From Cupriavidus necator (GTDB taxonomy: Bacteria; Pseudomonadota; Gammaproteobacteria; Burkholderiales; Burkholderiaceae): a DNA stretch of 64,000 nt. Below, one piece after another: positions 1 to 8,589 of the stretch. The stretch's first letter is position 1. Every line of letters begins with the position of its first letter. Under the pieces are notes generated by a model. It made no database searches. It had not been told where the DNA came from and was given only the letters and a program-made list of their open reading frames with translations. The translations under genes were made by a program, and so were the position numbers. The stretch is taken from the NCBI RefSeq assembly GCF_013141915.1, contig NZ_SROX01000010.1:1-64000 (forward strand). The letters run 5' to 3'.

Positions 1-246
1 CTCTGTGTGGACCCGAAGGTCCTCGCTCTTTCGAGCGGTCGCTCACTCTCAGAAAACTGACTGACCAGATCCGAAGACCCAGTCACGTTTTGCTGTGCGA
101 GCACTGTATAACTTGAAGCATCACTGTCCGAAGACAGCGGCGTCCGCTACCCAGCGCCCACACTTATCGGTTGTTTGTTTGTTAAAGAACTTCGCCACCC
201 GGCTTTGCCGTTCAGCGCGCTGCGTTGTCTGCAGCAGAGAAACGAG
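1..246 (-). other. rRNA operon leader (5' part of pre-16S transcript)
   Basis: Read on the minus strand, this is the transcribed leader of a ribosomal RNA operon whose 16S gene lies beyond the left edge. At 171-190 the minus strand reads TTCTTTAACAA followed by AAC repeats, which matches the boxA antitermination element of rrn leaders. Nearer the edge are short stable hairpins, for example GGACC-TTCG-GGTCC at 9-22. The short open frames across this stretch overlap on both strands, lack convincing ribosome sites and are not genes. The boxA-like motif and the upstream tandem promoters are seen directly; the 16S gene itself is inferred, because none of it is in the window. Confidence 0.8.
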
Positions 247-275
247 ATTATGCAGAGCTTTCTTCGTTTCGTCAA
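247..275 (-). promoter_or_regulatory. rrn proximal promoter (P2)
   Basis: On the minus strand, -35 TTGACG at 270-275 and -10 CATAAT at 247-252 are separated by exactly 17 bases. An A-rich tract just upstream (about 288-296) could serve as an UP element. Transcription would run leftward into the boxA leader. Confidence 0.8.
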
Positions 276-400
276 CCGTTTGCAGCAATCTTTTTTGCTG
301 CCGTCAGCGCTGCAAACCTTGCCGCGCCGACCTTCCGGCCAACCCCGCATCCCTTGCTGCGCCTGCCTTGCAGGGGCCGCGTGGTGTTGCGAGGGGGCGA

Positions 401-429
401 ATAATAAGCGACCGCAACGCGGTTGGCAA
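401..429 (-). promoter_or_regulatory. rrn distal promoter (P1)
   Basis: A second minus-strand promoter lies about 150 bases upstream of the first: -35 TTGCCA at 424-429 and -10 TATTAT at 401-406, also with a 17-base spacer and with AT-rich DNA upstream (about 439-452). Tandem promoters are usual for rRNA operons. Confidence 0.65.
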
Positions 430-583
430 GCGGTCCCACGAAATAATTCGAAGGTGCCGGTAAATCCTGCCGAAGACGCATCAGTTTGTCAGCCACAGCA
501 CCATGATTCATGATCTGGGCTGGGGCAAAGAAGCCACCCCGCCGCCGCGGTCTTGCGGGGCGGCCAGACTCAATCGGAACCTC

Positions 584-970
584 ATGACCATCAGCATCGT
601 AAGACTTGGGGCACCGCGTGCAGCCGACGAAGGCCTGCGCGTCGGTACCGTGCGCCGGCCGCCGCGCGGCGTGCCCAAATCGGAGTTTGCGAGCCGCGAT
701 TTCTATGATGTCTGGTACCCGGCGCTTTCGCCATCGCCGGAACTGGTTGCGCAGGCACTACATGCGACCGACGATAAACAATGGCGGGCTTTCGTGCGGC
801 ATTTCCGCAAGGAAATGGCCGAGCCCGACGCCAGTCGTACGCTGGACCTACTGGCAGCGCTGTCGCACCAAACCAATTTCTCGGTGGGCTGCTATTGCGA
901 AGACGAAGCGCGTTGCCACCGCTCGGTCTTGCGCGAGCTGCTCATCGAACGCGGGGCCGTGATCGGCTGA
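584..970 (+). CDS. DUF488 family protein (YeaO-like)
   Basis: A 128-residue protein of the DUF488/YeaO family, whose biochemical role is unknown. The family hallmark is the N-terminal run with VRLGAPR and VRRPPRGVPK, followed by DFYDVWYP near residue 45 and a C-terminal CYCEDEARCHR segment whose cysteines and histidine could bind a metal or act in catalysis. The frame is open further upstream, but the family begins at MTISIVRLG, so the ATG at 584 is chosen. It lies about 150 bases from the divergent rRNA promoter and 64 bases before the next gene on the same strand. Confidence 0.85.
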   Translation: MTISIVRLGAPRAADEGLRVGTVRRPPRGVPKSEFASRDFYDVWYPALSPSPELVAQALHATDDKQWRAFVRHFRKEMAEPDASRTLDLLAALSHQTNFSVGCYCEDEARCHRSVLRELLIERGAVIG

Positions 971-1034
971 GTTGCGCGACGTGCCGGGGGTCCTCCCGGC
1001 TTTGTTTTCATGTTTTCCCGCTTCCCCTTTTCCG

Positions 1035-2279
1035 ATGGCGCTGAACGTAGTCTGGCTCGGCTTTTTCCTGATTTCCTTCTCCGCCGCCTGCGTCCGCGTG
1101 ATCCAGGGCGACCTCGCCGTCTTCCCGGCGATGCTCGGCAGCCTGTTCGACAGCGCCCGCACAGCCTTCGAGATCGCGCTCGGACTGGCGGGGGTGATGA
1201 GTCTGTGGCTTGGCATCATGCGCATCGGCGAGCGCGCTGGCGTTGTGGACGCCTTCGCCCGGCTGGTGAACCCGCTGTTGCGGCACTTCTTTCCCGGGGT
1301 GCCCCAGGGCCACCCTGCACAGGGCGCCATGATGATGAACGTATCGGCAAACCTGCTCGGGCTGGACAACGCCGCCACGCCGCTGGGACTGAACGCCATG
1401 CGCGAGTTGCAGACGCTGAACCGGCGCCCGGACGTTGCCACGGACGCGCAGATCATGTTCATCGTGCTGAACTCTGCCGGCCTGACGCTAATCCCGACTT
1501 CAGTCATCGCTATCCGCCAGACCATCGCGGTCAAGCAGGGGCTGGTTGGCTTCAACGCCGCTGACATCTTCTTGCCGACGCTGCTGGCCACCGGGGGTGC
1601 CTGCCTGGCCGGGCTGCTGGCGGTGGCATGGGTCCAGCGTATCAACCTGCTGCGGCCCGCGGTACTGGTGGCGTTCGCGCTAGTCATCGCGCTGCTTGGG
1701 GCGATGTTCGCTTGGTTGCGGCATGCGCCGCCCGAACAGGTCGGCACCGTGACGGCGCTCGCTGGCGCCGGGTTTATCCTGTCCCTGATCACCCTTTTCC
1801 TGATCTGCGGCGCGCTACGCCGGGTCAATGTGTATGAGGCGTTTATTGACGGCGCCAAAGAAGGCTTCGGCGTAGCCGTACAGATCATTCCCTATCTGGT
1901 TGCAATCCTGGTCGCCATCGGCCTGTTCCGCGCCGCCGGCTGCATGGATGTGCTGATGGCCTGGCTCACGCAGGGCTTCGCCAAATTAGGCGTCAACACC
2001 GACTTTGTCCCGGCGCTTCCGGTCGGGCTGATGAAAATCTTGTCAGGCGCCGGGGCCCGCGGGCTGATGGTCGACGTGATGACGACTTACGGCGTGGATT
2101 CATTTCAGGGGCGCCTGGCGGCAATTATCCAAGGCTCGACTGAAACGACGTTCTATGTCCTCGCGGTTTATTTTGGCAGCATCAATGTGCGCAATACACG
2201 CCACGCGCTCGGATGCGCGCTGGTAGCGGACGCGGCGGGGATCGTTTGTGCGGTGGGCGCCGCATATCTTTTCCGATGA
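1035..2279 (+). CDS. SpmA-SpmB-like fused membrane protein (nucleoside-recognition/gate domains)
   Basis: A 414-residue inner-membrane protein that joins the equivalents of the two spore-maturation proteins SpmA and SpmB in one chain. Each half holds a nucleoside-recognition (gate) domain: the first carries MMMNVSANLLGLDNAATPLG near residue 95, the second GAKEGFGVAVQIIPYLVAILVAIG near residue 275 and the GSTETTFYVLAVYFG end motif. Many hydrophobic helices are visible. In non-sporulating proteobacteria the role is unknown; transport or export across the inner membrane is a guess. The ATG at 1035 (MALNVVWLGFF) is preferred over an in-frame TTG at 972, because the intervening residues are atypical. 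Confidence 0.85.
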   Translation: MALNVVWLGFFLISFSAACVRVIQGDLAVFPAMLGSLFDSARTAFEIALGLAGVMSLWLGIMRIGERAGVVDAFARLVNPLLRHFFPGVPQGHPAQGAMMMNVSANLLGLDNAATPLGLNAMRELQTLNRRPDVATDAQIMFIVLNSAGLTLIPTSVIAIRQTIAVKQGLVGFNAADIFLPTLLATGGACLAGLLAVAWVQRINLLRPAVLVAFALVIALLGAMFAWLRHAPPEQVGTVTALAGAGFILSLITLFLICGALRRVNVYEAFIDGAKEGFGVAVQIIPYLVAILVAIGLFRAAGCMDVLMAWLTQGFAKLGVNTDFVPALPVGLMKILSGAGARGLMVDVMTTYGVDSFQGRLAAIIQGSTETTFYVLAVYFGSINVRNTRHALGCALVADAAGIVCAVGAAYLFR

Positions 2280-2353
2280 CTATGCTGAGTCCCAGTTATG
2301 TTGCGCTCATACAACGACATTGTGCGCATCCTCCTACATTGACACATTTGCAC

Positions 2354-2447
2354 TTGGTGCGTCGCAACAAAGCATGTATAGTGAAGTCTGTCTCCTCCAC
2401 CACCTCGGTGGATTCCAACCCACGCACAACCTGCGTGGGTTTTTTTT
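2354..2447 (+). ncRNA. candidate small RNA with its promoter
   Basis: A possible promoter, TTGGTG (2354-2359), 17 bases, then TATAGT (2377-2382), is followed about 35 bases later by a strong intrinsic terminator. The predicted transcript (about 2389-2447) is some 60 bases long. It holds a small hairpin (CCAC 2400-2403, CTCG loop, GTGG 2408-2411) and then the terminator hairpin, joined by a pyrimidine-rich unpaired stretch. No ribosome site or open frame fits in this space. The rest of 2280-2664 shows no gene. The element could instead be the terminator of the upstream gene with a chance promoter. Confidence 0.4.
2417..2447 (+). terminator. intrinsic terminator
   Basis: CCCACGCA (2419-2426) pairs with TGCGTGGG (2432-2439) across a five-base loop and is followed by a run of eight T. 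It ends either the SpmAB-like gene transcript or the candidate small RNA. Confidence 0.85.
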
Positions 2448-2664
2448 CGCCTGTATTCGGTCGCTGCTACAACGGCGAGGCGCCCGGCCCTGGGGGTTTT
2501 CCGCAGCGCAACAAGACGCGCTGACAACGACGGCATGGCACCCGACAAGAAGTCCTCGGCCAAAGCGACATCGCCCGCATTGGCCATTCGGCCGGCAAGA
2601 CTTTACGGAACGCGGCGTTAGCCTATATTGATTGGATACCTCCGCCGCCAGCCCGAGGCACGCC

Positions 2665-2943
2665 ATGCCAGACATCACGTTCCCTCGCAGCCTCCCGACA
2701 TACTGTGCAGCCAGCCTGACGCTGTCCTGCCCGGCGACGGTCAACGGCAGTCCCACCCTGTATTCCGTCACCGCCGAGGCGCTCGAAGCCCATTTCGGTG
2801 CGCGCTCGCCGCGCGAGGAAGACCTGGTGGCGGCCTTCACCAATAACCGCCAACGGATCGAGCGCCTGGCCGAAAGCCTGTTCGAGTTGACCGAGGCGCG
2901 CGAAATCGTGCTTCGCAGCGGCCATTTCCGCTTCGCGGGCTAA
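2665..2943 (+). CDS. DUF1488 family protein
   Basis: A 92-residue protein of the DUF1488 family, function unknown. It begins MPDITFPRSLPTYCAAS and contains the family's central YSVTAEALEAHFGAR segment, followed by an amphipathic helix (FTNNRQRIERLAESLFEL). No signal peptide or membrane segment is present, so it should be cytoplasmic. The ATG at 2665 is chosen because homologues of this family start with a short MDITFP-like stretch; the frame is open 33 bases further upstream. It stands alone, convergent with the universal stress gene. Confidence 0.75.
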   Translation: MPDITFPRSLPTYCAASLTLSCPATVNGSPTLYSVTAEALEAHFGARSPREEDLVAAFTNNRQRIERLAESLFELTEAREIVLRSGHFRFAG

Positions 2944-3000
2944 GCCGCCCCCTTTGCTGCCCCGCTTTCCGGGCTTTATCTCGTTGTCCGGGTCCGGGCT

Positions 3001-3471
3001 TCAATCGGCTTTGGCTTCGCCGCGCACTAACAAAACCGGCACGGTGGACTGGCGGATCACCGCCTCGGCAACGCTGCCTAGCACCAGCCGGCGCACCCCG
3101 CGTCGGCCGTGCGTGCCGATCACCAGCAAGTCTGCGCCCCATTGGCCCGCGGCCTCATTGATGGAAGCACCGATGTCGCCAGGTACCGCAGCCGCGCTCA
3201 CCAGGCGGGTTTCATGTGCGACCCCGGCGCTGGCCAGGCGCTGCGCCGCACCGTGCAGGGCCCGCTGCCCGCTTTCCTCGAAGGCCTTCTGCAACTGGCT
3301 TGGGTCGTAGTATCCGGCGTCGAACATTGGGGTGCCGGTATCGACGACATAGAGCGCCAGTACGGTGGCCCCGCCGGGGGACGCTACGCGTATGGCTTCA
3401 TCAACCGCCAGATTGGACGTGCTGCTGCCGTCCACCGCCACCACGATCTTGCTGTAGGCCGCACTAGTCAT
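3001..3471 (-). CDS. universal stress protein, UspA family
   Basis: A 156-residue single-domain universal stress protein. It starts with the family strand YSKIVVAVDGSSTSNLAVDEA and ends with GTHGRRGVRRLVLGSVAEAV, which fits the G-x2-G-x9-G-S nucleotide-binding pattern of ATP-binding Usp proteins. The protein is cytoplasmic and is expected to help survival under stress. A GGAGG sequence sits seven bases before the ATG at 3471. It is divergent from the paa operon, and the 200-base region between them carries the paa promoter, so shared control is possible but not shown. Confidence 0.92.
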   Translation of the reverse strand: MTSAAYSKIVVAVDGSSTSNLAVDEAIRVASPGGATVLALYVVDTGTPMFDAGYYDPSQLQKAFEESGQRALHGAAQRLASAGVAHETRLVSAAAVPGDIGASINEAAGQWGADLLVIGTHGRRGVRRLVLGSVAEAVIRQSTVPVLLVRGEAKAD

Positions 3472-3592
3472 AACGTACCTCCGTCGATGGAAAAAGAGAT
3501 GCGGCGTCGTGCCGCCTGTCTTGGATAGTACACATCGGGCGAAGCCACCGTTACGCGCCGGCGCAAACCCCCTGCAAGTACGCTCGCTTTAA

Positions 3593-3620
3593 TTGACCGA
3601 CCGGTCGGCTTATATATAAT
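3593..3620 (+). promoter_or_regulatory. paa promoter with overlapping TetR-type (PaaR) operator
   Basis: TTGACC (3593-3598), 16 bases, then a perfect TATAAT (3615-3620) form a strong sigma-70 promoter 55 bases before paaA. The spacer is filled by the palindrome CCGACCGGTCGG (3597-3608), which overlaps the end of the -35. A protein bound there would block RNA polymerase. The palindrome is of the type bound by TetR-family phenylacetate repressors; the gene at 8590 is the obvious candidate. Confidence 0.8.
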
Positions 3621-3674
3621 AGGGCCAGCCGCGCCGGACCCGGATGGGAGTGGCGCCCCGCCAGAGGAGACGAT

Positions 3675-4694
3675 ATGTACACGCAGAGTCTTGACCTGCC
3701 AGGCCAGCACGCCGATGCAGCGCAGGCTAGCGCGCCGCCCGATGAAGCCGCCCGCCAGGCGGCATTCGATGCGTGCATGGCCGCCGACGGCAAGATCGAG
3801 CCGCAGGACTGGATGCCGCACGCCTACCGCAAGACCCTGGTGCGCCAGATCTCGCAGCATGCGCACTCTGAGATCGTCGGCATGCTGCCGGAGGGCAACT
3901 GGATCAGCCGGGCGCCGTCGCTCAAGCGCAAGGCCATCCTGCTGGCCAAGGTGCAGGATGAAGGCGGCCACGGCCTCTACCTGTATTCCGCGGCCGAGAC
4001 CCTGGACGCGTCGCGTGACGACATGGTCGATGCGCTGCACAGCGGCAAGGCCAAGTATTCGTCGATCTTCAATTACCCAACCCTGACCTGGGCCGACGTG
4101 GGGGTGATCGGCTGGCTGGTCGACGGCGCCGCGATCATGAACCAGATCCCTCTGTGCCGCTGTTCGTATGGACCGTATGCGCGCGCCATGATCCGCATCT
4201 GCAAGGAGGAGTCGTTCCACCAGCGCCAGGGCTTCGACGCGCTGCTGGCCATGATGCGCGGCACCGACGCCCAGCGCGAGATGGTGCAGGACGCCGTCAA
4301 CCGCTGGTGGTTCCCGGTTCTGATGATGTTCGGCCCGCCCGATGCGGCCTCGACCAACAGCGCGCAGACCATGGCCTGGGGGATCAAGCGCATCTCCAAT
4401 GACGACCTGCGCCAGAAGTTTGTCGATGCCACGGTCGAGCAGGCGCGGGTGCTGGGCGTGACGCTGCCTGACCCCGGCCTGCAATGGAATGCCGAGCGCG
4501 GCCACTACGATTACAGCCCGCTGGACTGGGATGAATTCTGGCGTGTCATCAACGGCGACGGCCCGTGCAACAAGGAACGCCTGGCCACCCGCGTGAAGGC
4601 GCACGAGGACGGCGCCTGGGTGCGCGAAGCCGCGCTGGCGCACGCCGCCAAGCTGGCCGAGCGCGAATCCCGCGCCAGCCGCGCCGCCGCCTGA
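3675..4694 (+). CDS. paaA: phenylacetyl-CoA 1,2-epoxidase catalytic subunit PaaA
   Basis: Catalytic di-iron subunit of the ring 1,2-phenylacetyl-CoA epoxidase, which adds one oxygen atom to the aromatic ring and so opens the aerobic phenylacetate pathway. The 339-residue chain holds two ferritin-like metal motifs: DEGGH (Glu96, His99) and EESFH (Glu179, His182). It is slightly longer than the E. coli protein because of an N-terminal extension. A GAGGAG ribosome site lies just before the ATG. It is the first gene of paaABCDE and needs PaaC for structure and PaaE for electrons. Confidence 0.97.
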   Translation: MYTQSLDLPGQHADAAQASAPPDEAARQAAFDACMAADGKIEPQDWMPHAYRKTLVRQISQHAHSEIVGMLPEGNWISRAPSLKRKAILLAKVQDEGGHGLYLYSAAETLDASRDDMVDALHSGKAKYSSIFNYPTLTWADVGVIGWLVDGAAIMNQIPLCRCSYGPYARAMIRICKEESFHQRQGFDALLAMMRGTDAQREMVQDAVNRWWFPVLMMFGPPDAASTNSAQTMAWGIKRISNDDLRQKFVDATVEQARVLGVTLPDPGLQWNAERGHYDYSPLDWDEFWRVINGDGPCNKERLATRVKAHEDGAWVREAALAHAAKLAERESRASRAAA

Positions 4695-4725
4695 TCCCGG
4701 GCATCGGCAACCTGAGGAGACCACG

Positions 4726-5013
4726 ATGCAACGCAAGGAATGGCCGCTGTGGGAAGTGTTCGTGCGCAGCAAGCAAGGCCTGGAACACAAGCATTGCGGC
4801 AGCCTGCATGCGGCCGACGCACAGCAGGCGCTGCACATGGCGCGTGACGTCTATACGCGGCGCCAGGAAGGCGTATCGATCTGGGTGGTGCCGTCCGCCG
4901 CCATCACCGCCAGCGTGCCAGAGGAAAAGCCGGAGCTGTTCGATCCGATGGCCGACAAGATCTACCGGCACCCGACGTTCTACCAGTTGCCCGACGAAGT
5001 CAACCACATGTAA
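4726..5013 (+). CDS. paaB: phenylacetyl-CoA epoxidase subunit PaaB
   Basis: A 95-residue small subunit of the phenylacetyl-CoA epoxidase. Recognisable family segments are WPLWEVFVRSKQGLEHKHCGSLHA at the start and DKIYRHPTFYQLPDEV at the end. PaaB is thought to help assemble or bridge PaaAC heterodimers and is not itself catalytic. It lies 31 bases after paaA with a GAGGAG-type ribosome site, in the expected operon position. Confidence 0.96.
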   Translation: MQRKEWPLWEVFVRSKQGLEHKHCGSLHAADAQQALHMARDVYTRRQEGVSIWVVPSAAITASVPEEKPELFDPMADKIYRHPTFYQLPDEVNHM

Positions 5014-5023
5014 GGCCCGTACG

Positions 5024-5875
5024 ATGACCGCGTCCCCACAGCCCGCTGTGCTTGCCTCGCTCGACCACCTGCCGCCCGCGCGCACCGCCGCGCTTCGCTA
5101 CGTGCTGCGCCTGGCCGACAACGCCCTGATCCTCGGCCAGCGCAACGCCGAATGGTGCGGCCATGGGCCGGTGCTGGAAGAAGACATCGCCCTGGCCAAT
5201 ATCAGCCTCGATCTGATCGGCCAGGCGCGGCTGCTGTATGGCCGTGCCGGCGAACTGGAGGGCGAGCTGACCGGCCTGCCCCGCCATGAGGATGACTACG
5301 CCTACTGGCGCGCCGAGCGCGATTTCCGCAACTGGACGCTGCTGGAACTGCCGCATCGCGGCCCGCTGGCCGGTAACGCCGCCGCCGTGCGCGATTATGC
5401 CGTCACCATCGTGCGCAACTTCCTCTACAGCGCGCTGATGGTGGAGCTCTGGCAGGTCCTGCTGGCCAGCCGGGATGAACAGCTGGCCGCGATCGCCGCC
5501 AAGGCGGTCAAGGAGGCGCGCTATCACCTGCACCATGCCGCGGGCTGGATGGTGCGGCTGGGCGACGGCACCGAGGCGTCGCACGTGCGCATGCAGCGCG
5601 CGCTGGAGCACTTGCTGCCTTATATGAACGAGTGTTTTGCAGAAGACCCGGTCGAAAGCGAGGCTGCCGCCCAGGGCATCGGCGTGGTCACCGCCACGCT
5701 GCGCCCGGCCTGGGATACGACCGTCGCCGAGACACTCCAGGCCGCCACGCTGACACTGCCGCCGGCGACCGGCTTTGTCTCGGCCGGCAAGCATGGCGTG
5801 CATTCAGAGCACATGAGCTACCTGCTGGGCGAGATGCAGGGGCTGGCGCAGGCCCATCCGGGCGCGCAATGGTGA
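5024..5875 (+). CDS. paaC: phenylacetyl-CoA epoxidase structural subunit PaaC
   Basis: A 283-residue ferritin-like subunit that pairs with PaaA. It is related to PaaA in fold but serves mainly a structural role. Typical segments are LRYVLRLADNALILGQRNAEWCGHGP near residue 24 and KEARYHLHHAAGWMVRLGDGTE near residue 165. The ATG at 5024 is ten bases after paaB and gives the usual family length; the frame is open far upstream, but that part is a shadow of paaA/paaB. Confidence 0.96.
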   Translation: MTASPQPAVLASLDHLPPARTAALRYVLRLADNALILGQRNAEWCGHGPVLEEDIALANISLDLIGQARLLYGRAGELEGELTGLPRHEDDYAYWRAERDFRNWTLLELPHRGPLAGNAAAVRDYAVTIVRNFLYSALMVELWQVLLASRDEQLAAIAAKAVKEARYHLHHAAGWMVRLGDGTEASHVRMQRALEHLLPYMNECFAEDPVESEAAAQGIGVVTATLRPAWDTTVAETLQAATLTLPPATGFVSAGKHGVHSEHMSYLLGEMQGLAQAHPGAQW

Positions 5876-5906
5876 GCGCACGCTTCAGCGCAAAGGGTTG
5901 ATTTAC

Positions 5907-6476
5907 ATGAACGTCTCCCGCCTCCCTTCCCGGAACGTGCACGACGCAAGCGCCACCGGTGCGCGCATCGCGCGCGCGTGGGCGGCGCTCGAGGCGGTGC
6001 CGGACCCGGAGATCCCGGTAGTGTCGATCCGCGAACTGGGCATCCTGCGCGAGGTCGTATCGGCGCCGGATGGGGTGCTGGAAATCGTCATCACGCCCAC
6101 CTATTCCGGTTGCCCGGCGATGTCGCAGATCGGTGAGGACGTTGGCCAGGCGCTGGACCGCGCCGGGCTGGCGCCGTGGCGCATCCGCACCGTGCTGGCG
6201 CCGGCCTGGACCACGGACTGGATCACGCCGGCCGCGCGCGAGCGCCTGCGGGCCTTCGGCATCGCCCCGCCGGGCCGGTGCGGGACGCCGGCCGAGGCAC
6301 AGCCGGTGCGCTTCGTGCCGCGCGCGGCGCGCGCCGCAGTACCTGATGCAGTGCCCTGCCCGCGCTGCGGCAGCGTCCATACGCAAGAGATCTCGCGTTT
6401 TGCCTCGACCGCCTGCAAGGCGCTGTACCGGTGCCTGGACTGCCGCGAGCCGTTCGATTATTTCAAACCCTACTGA
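5907..6476 (+). CDS. paaD: PaaD, maturation factor of phenylacetyl-CoA epoxidase (MIP18/DUF59 family)
   Basis: A 189-residue MIP18/DUF59-type protein needed for activity of the PaaABCE enzyme, probably in iron or iron-sulfur maturation. The N-terminal half has VPDPEIPVVSIRELGILREV and the PTYSGCPAMSQI active motif. The C-terminal part is a zinc-ribbon: CPRCGS near residue 148 and CLDC near residue 176. The ATG at 5907 is preferred over an in-frame TTG at 5898. It follows paaC by 31 bases in the operon. Confidence 0.94.
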   Translation: MNVSRLPSRNVHDASATGARIARAWAALEAVPDPEIPVVSIRELGILREVVSAPDGVLEIVITPTYSGCPAMSQIGEDVGQALDRAGLAPWRIRTVLAPAWTTDWITPAARERLRAFGIAPPGRCGTPAEAQPVRFVPRAARAAVPDAVPCPRCGSVHTQEISRFASTACKALYRCLDCREPFDYFKPY

Positions 6477-6500
6477 GCCCCCGGGCCGAGCCAGGCTGCC

Positions 6501-7589
6501 ATGACTCCACAGTTCCACCCGCTGCGCGTGGCGCAGGTACGCCCCGAGACCGCCGACACCATCTCGATTGCCTTCGAGGTCCCGGATGCGCTGCGCGATG
6601 CCTACCGGTTCACGCAAGGCCAGTTCCTGACGCTGAAGGCGCCGGTCGACGGCAAGGACCTGCGGCGCTCTTACTCGATCTGTTCGGCGGTGCAGGACTA
6701 TGACGCGCACGGCGAATTGCGCGTCGCGGTCAAGCTGGTGGAAGACGGGTTGTTTTCCAGCCATCTGCACGATTCCATCGCCCCCGGGCAAGTGATCGAC
6801 GTGATGACGCCCGACGGGCGCTTCCATGTGCCGCTCGATGCCAATGCCGCGCGCCACTATGTCGCCTTTGCCGCCGGCAGCGGCATCACGCCGGTATTGT
6901 CGCTGGTCCGCACCACGCTGCAGGCAGAGCCGCACAGCCGCTTCACCCTGGTCTATGGCAACCGCAATGTCGACAGCATCATCTTTTCCGAGGCGCTGGA
7001 AGACCTGAAGAACCAGTACCTGGCGCGCTTCACGCTCTACCACGTGCTGTCGCGGCAGCCGCAGGAAGTGGACCTGCTGCACGGCCGGCTCGACCATGCG
7101 CGGGTCACCGCCTTCCTGCAGACGCTGATCCCGGTCGACGACATCGATGCGGCGTTCGTCTGCGGCCCGGCCTCGATGATCGACGAGGTCGAGGCGGCGC
7201 TGCGCGACGCGGGGCTGGACCCGCACCGCATCCACGCCGAGCGTTTCGGGGTGCCGCTGGCACGGGCGACGCCCAAGCCGGTCGCAGCCCACGCCGACCT
7301 CGCCGGCACGGCCGAGTTGGTGGTGGTGCTGGATGGCAAGCAGCACAGCATGCGGCTGCCGCTTGAGGACGCCAACGTGCTGGACACCGCGCTGGCCGCC
7401 GGGCTGGACCTGCCGTACGCCTGCAAGGGCGGCGTCTGTTGCACCTGCCGAGCCAAGGTGCTGGAAGGCAAGGTCGAGATGGAAAAGAACTACACGCTGG
7501 AGCCCTGGGAGATGGACAAGGGCTTCGTGCTCACCTGCCAGGCGCGGGCGCTCACGCCGCGGGTGGTGGTCAGCTACGACGAACGCTGA
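6501..7589 (+). CDS. paaE: phenylacetyl-CoA epoxidase reductase PaaE
   Basis: A 362-residue reductase that passes electrons from NADPH to the PaaA di-iron site. The first 230 residues form a ferredoxin-NADP reductase unit with RRSYSICS for flavin binding and GSGITPVLSL plus CGPASMIDEV for the nucleotide. The C-terminal third is a plant-type [2Fe-2S] ferredoxin with ligands Cys308, Cys313, Cys316 and Cys346. Length and domain order match the family. It is the last of the five structural genes, 24 bases after paaD. Confidence 0.96.
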   Translation: MTPQFHPLRVAQVRPETADTISIAFEVPDALRDAYRFTQGQFLTLKAPVDGKDLRRSYSICSAVQDYDAHGELRVAVKLVEDGLFSSHLHDSIAPGQVIDVMTPDGRFHVPLDANAARHYVAFAAGSGITPVLSLVRTTLQAEPHSRFTLVYGNRNVDSIIFSEALEDLKNQYLARFTLYHVLSRQPQEVDLLHGRLDHARVTAFLQTLIPVDDIDAAFVCGPASMIDEVEAALRDAGLDPHRIHAERFGVPLARATPKPVAAHADLAGTAELVVVLDGKQHSMRLPLEDANVLDTALAAGLDLPYACKGGVCCTCRAKVLEGKVEMEKNYTLEPWEMDKGFVLTCQARALTPRVVVSYDER

Positions 7590-7652
7590 TCCGGGCAAGC
7601 CGGCGTGTGCGTCGTCAGACAAGCGCTGACATTGGCCAGCATGGGCCGTGAC

Positions 7653-7658
7653 TACAAT
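7653..7658 (+). promoter_or_regulatory. possible promoter of the DUF1835 gene
   Basis: A TACAAT hexamer lies about 130 bases before the DUF1835 gene. The nearest -35 candidates are not ideally spaced: TTGGCC (7632-7637) at 15 bases and CTGACA (7626-7631) at 21 bases. It suggests that the DUF1835 and tetR genes can be transcribed apart from paaE. Confidence 0.3.
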
Positions 7659-7784
7659 GGCGGCAGGCGACGCCCTGCTGGCGCGATGCTTGCAGGCGGG
7701 TGATCCGGCGCGCGGGGCGGGCGGTTGCCGCGCCGCCGCCGCGGCGGCGCCAGCGAACCGCCCCACCCATATACAATCACGGCC

Positions 7785-8579
7785 ATGCAATATATCCACG
7801 TCGTCAACGGTGATGTAGCAGGCACGACCCTGCGCCAGGCGCTGGCCCAGGCTGCGCGGCCGGACCCTGTCGTGGTGCTGCGCGACGATCTCGCGGTCGG
7901 TCCGCTGGCGGACATCGACAGCACCGGCATGATCCGCTCCGGATTCTGGCAGCGCGTCGCCCCGCACACCGACATCGACTTCGCCGCCGAGATGCGCCAG
8001 GCGCTGGACCAACTGCTGGCGCTGCGGCAGGACGACATGGAAGTGGCAATCTGGCACGGCCAGAGCGCAGCCGACCAGCTGATGCTGCGCCGGGTGGTGT
8101 TCCACCTGTACCAGGCGCCGCAGCGGATCAACGAGGTCGCGATGGACCTGCGCGAACTGGAAACGCCGGCACAGGGCAACCTGGCGGCGATCGGCATGTA
8201 CACGCCGGCGCGGCTGGCGCGGCGCTTCTCGACCATCGCCCCGGTCTCGGTGCTGCGGCTGGGCCGGCTTGGCTACGAGTGGCAGCAGAACGTCAAGGAA
8301 AACGCCGACGTGCGGCTGTGGAAGGGCAACACCCTGGTGCCGGCGGCCTACCGCACCGTCGACGACATCATCATGGAACGCGCCCCGTCCGACTGGACCC
8401 CGGCGGCGCAGGTGGTGGCCAGCGTGATGGGCGCGATCGAGGGCCTGCTGGCCAGTGACTGGTTCGTGTTCTGGCGCTGCCGCGAGCTGATCGCGATGGG
8501 CCAGCTGGTGCTGCGCGGCAACGCCGACTCGCTCGACACCTGCGAGCTGCGCCGCCATGCCGGCGGCGGAGGCGAATAA
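7785..8579 (+). CDS. DUF1835/DUF3658 domain protein
   Basis: A 264-residue cytoplasmic protein of the DUF1835 family, function unknown. The N-terminal part (YIHVVNGDVAGTTLRQAL, then VVLRDDLAVGPL) is the DUF1835 signature, and the later segment around DELIRCRELIAMGQL-like residues 235-255 fits the DUF3658 tail. No membrane segment or catalytic motif is evident. It sits between paaE and the TetR gene, 10 bases from the latter, so it probably forms a two-gene unit with the regulator. A role in phenylacetate metabolism is possible only by association. Confidence 0.75.
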   Translation: MQYIHVVNGDVAGTTLRQALAQAARPDPVVVLRDDLAVGPLADIDSTGMIRSGFWQRVAPHTDIDFAAEMRQALDQLLALRQDDMEVAIWHGQSAADQLMLRRVVFHLYQAPQRINEVAMDLRELETPAQGNLAAIGMYTPARLARRFSTIAPVSVLRLGRLGYEWQQNVKENADVRLWKGNTLVPAAYRTVDDIIMERAPSDWTPAAQVVASVMGAIEGLLASDWFVFWRCRELIAMGQLVLRGNADSLDTCELRRHAGGGGE

Positions 8580-8589
8580 ACAAGAATAT

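Noticed and set aside
95..513. Several overlapping short reading frames on both strands
   Set aside because: They lie in the rRNA leader and tandem promoter region, have no ribosome sites and no protein-like composition.
848..1888. Long minus-strand frame
   Set aside because: It is the complement of the SpmAB-like gene in GC-rich DNA and has no recognisable domain.
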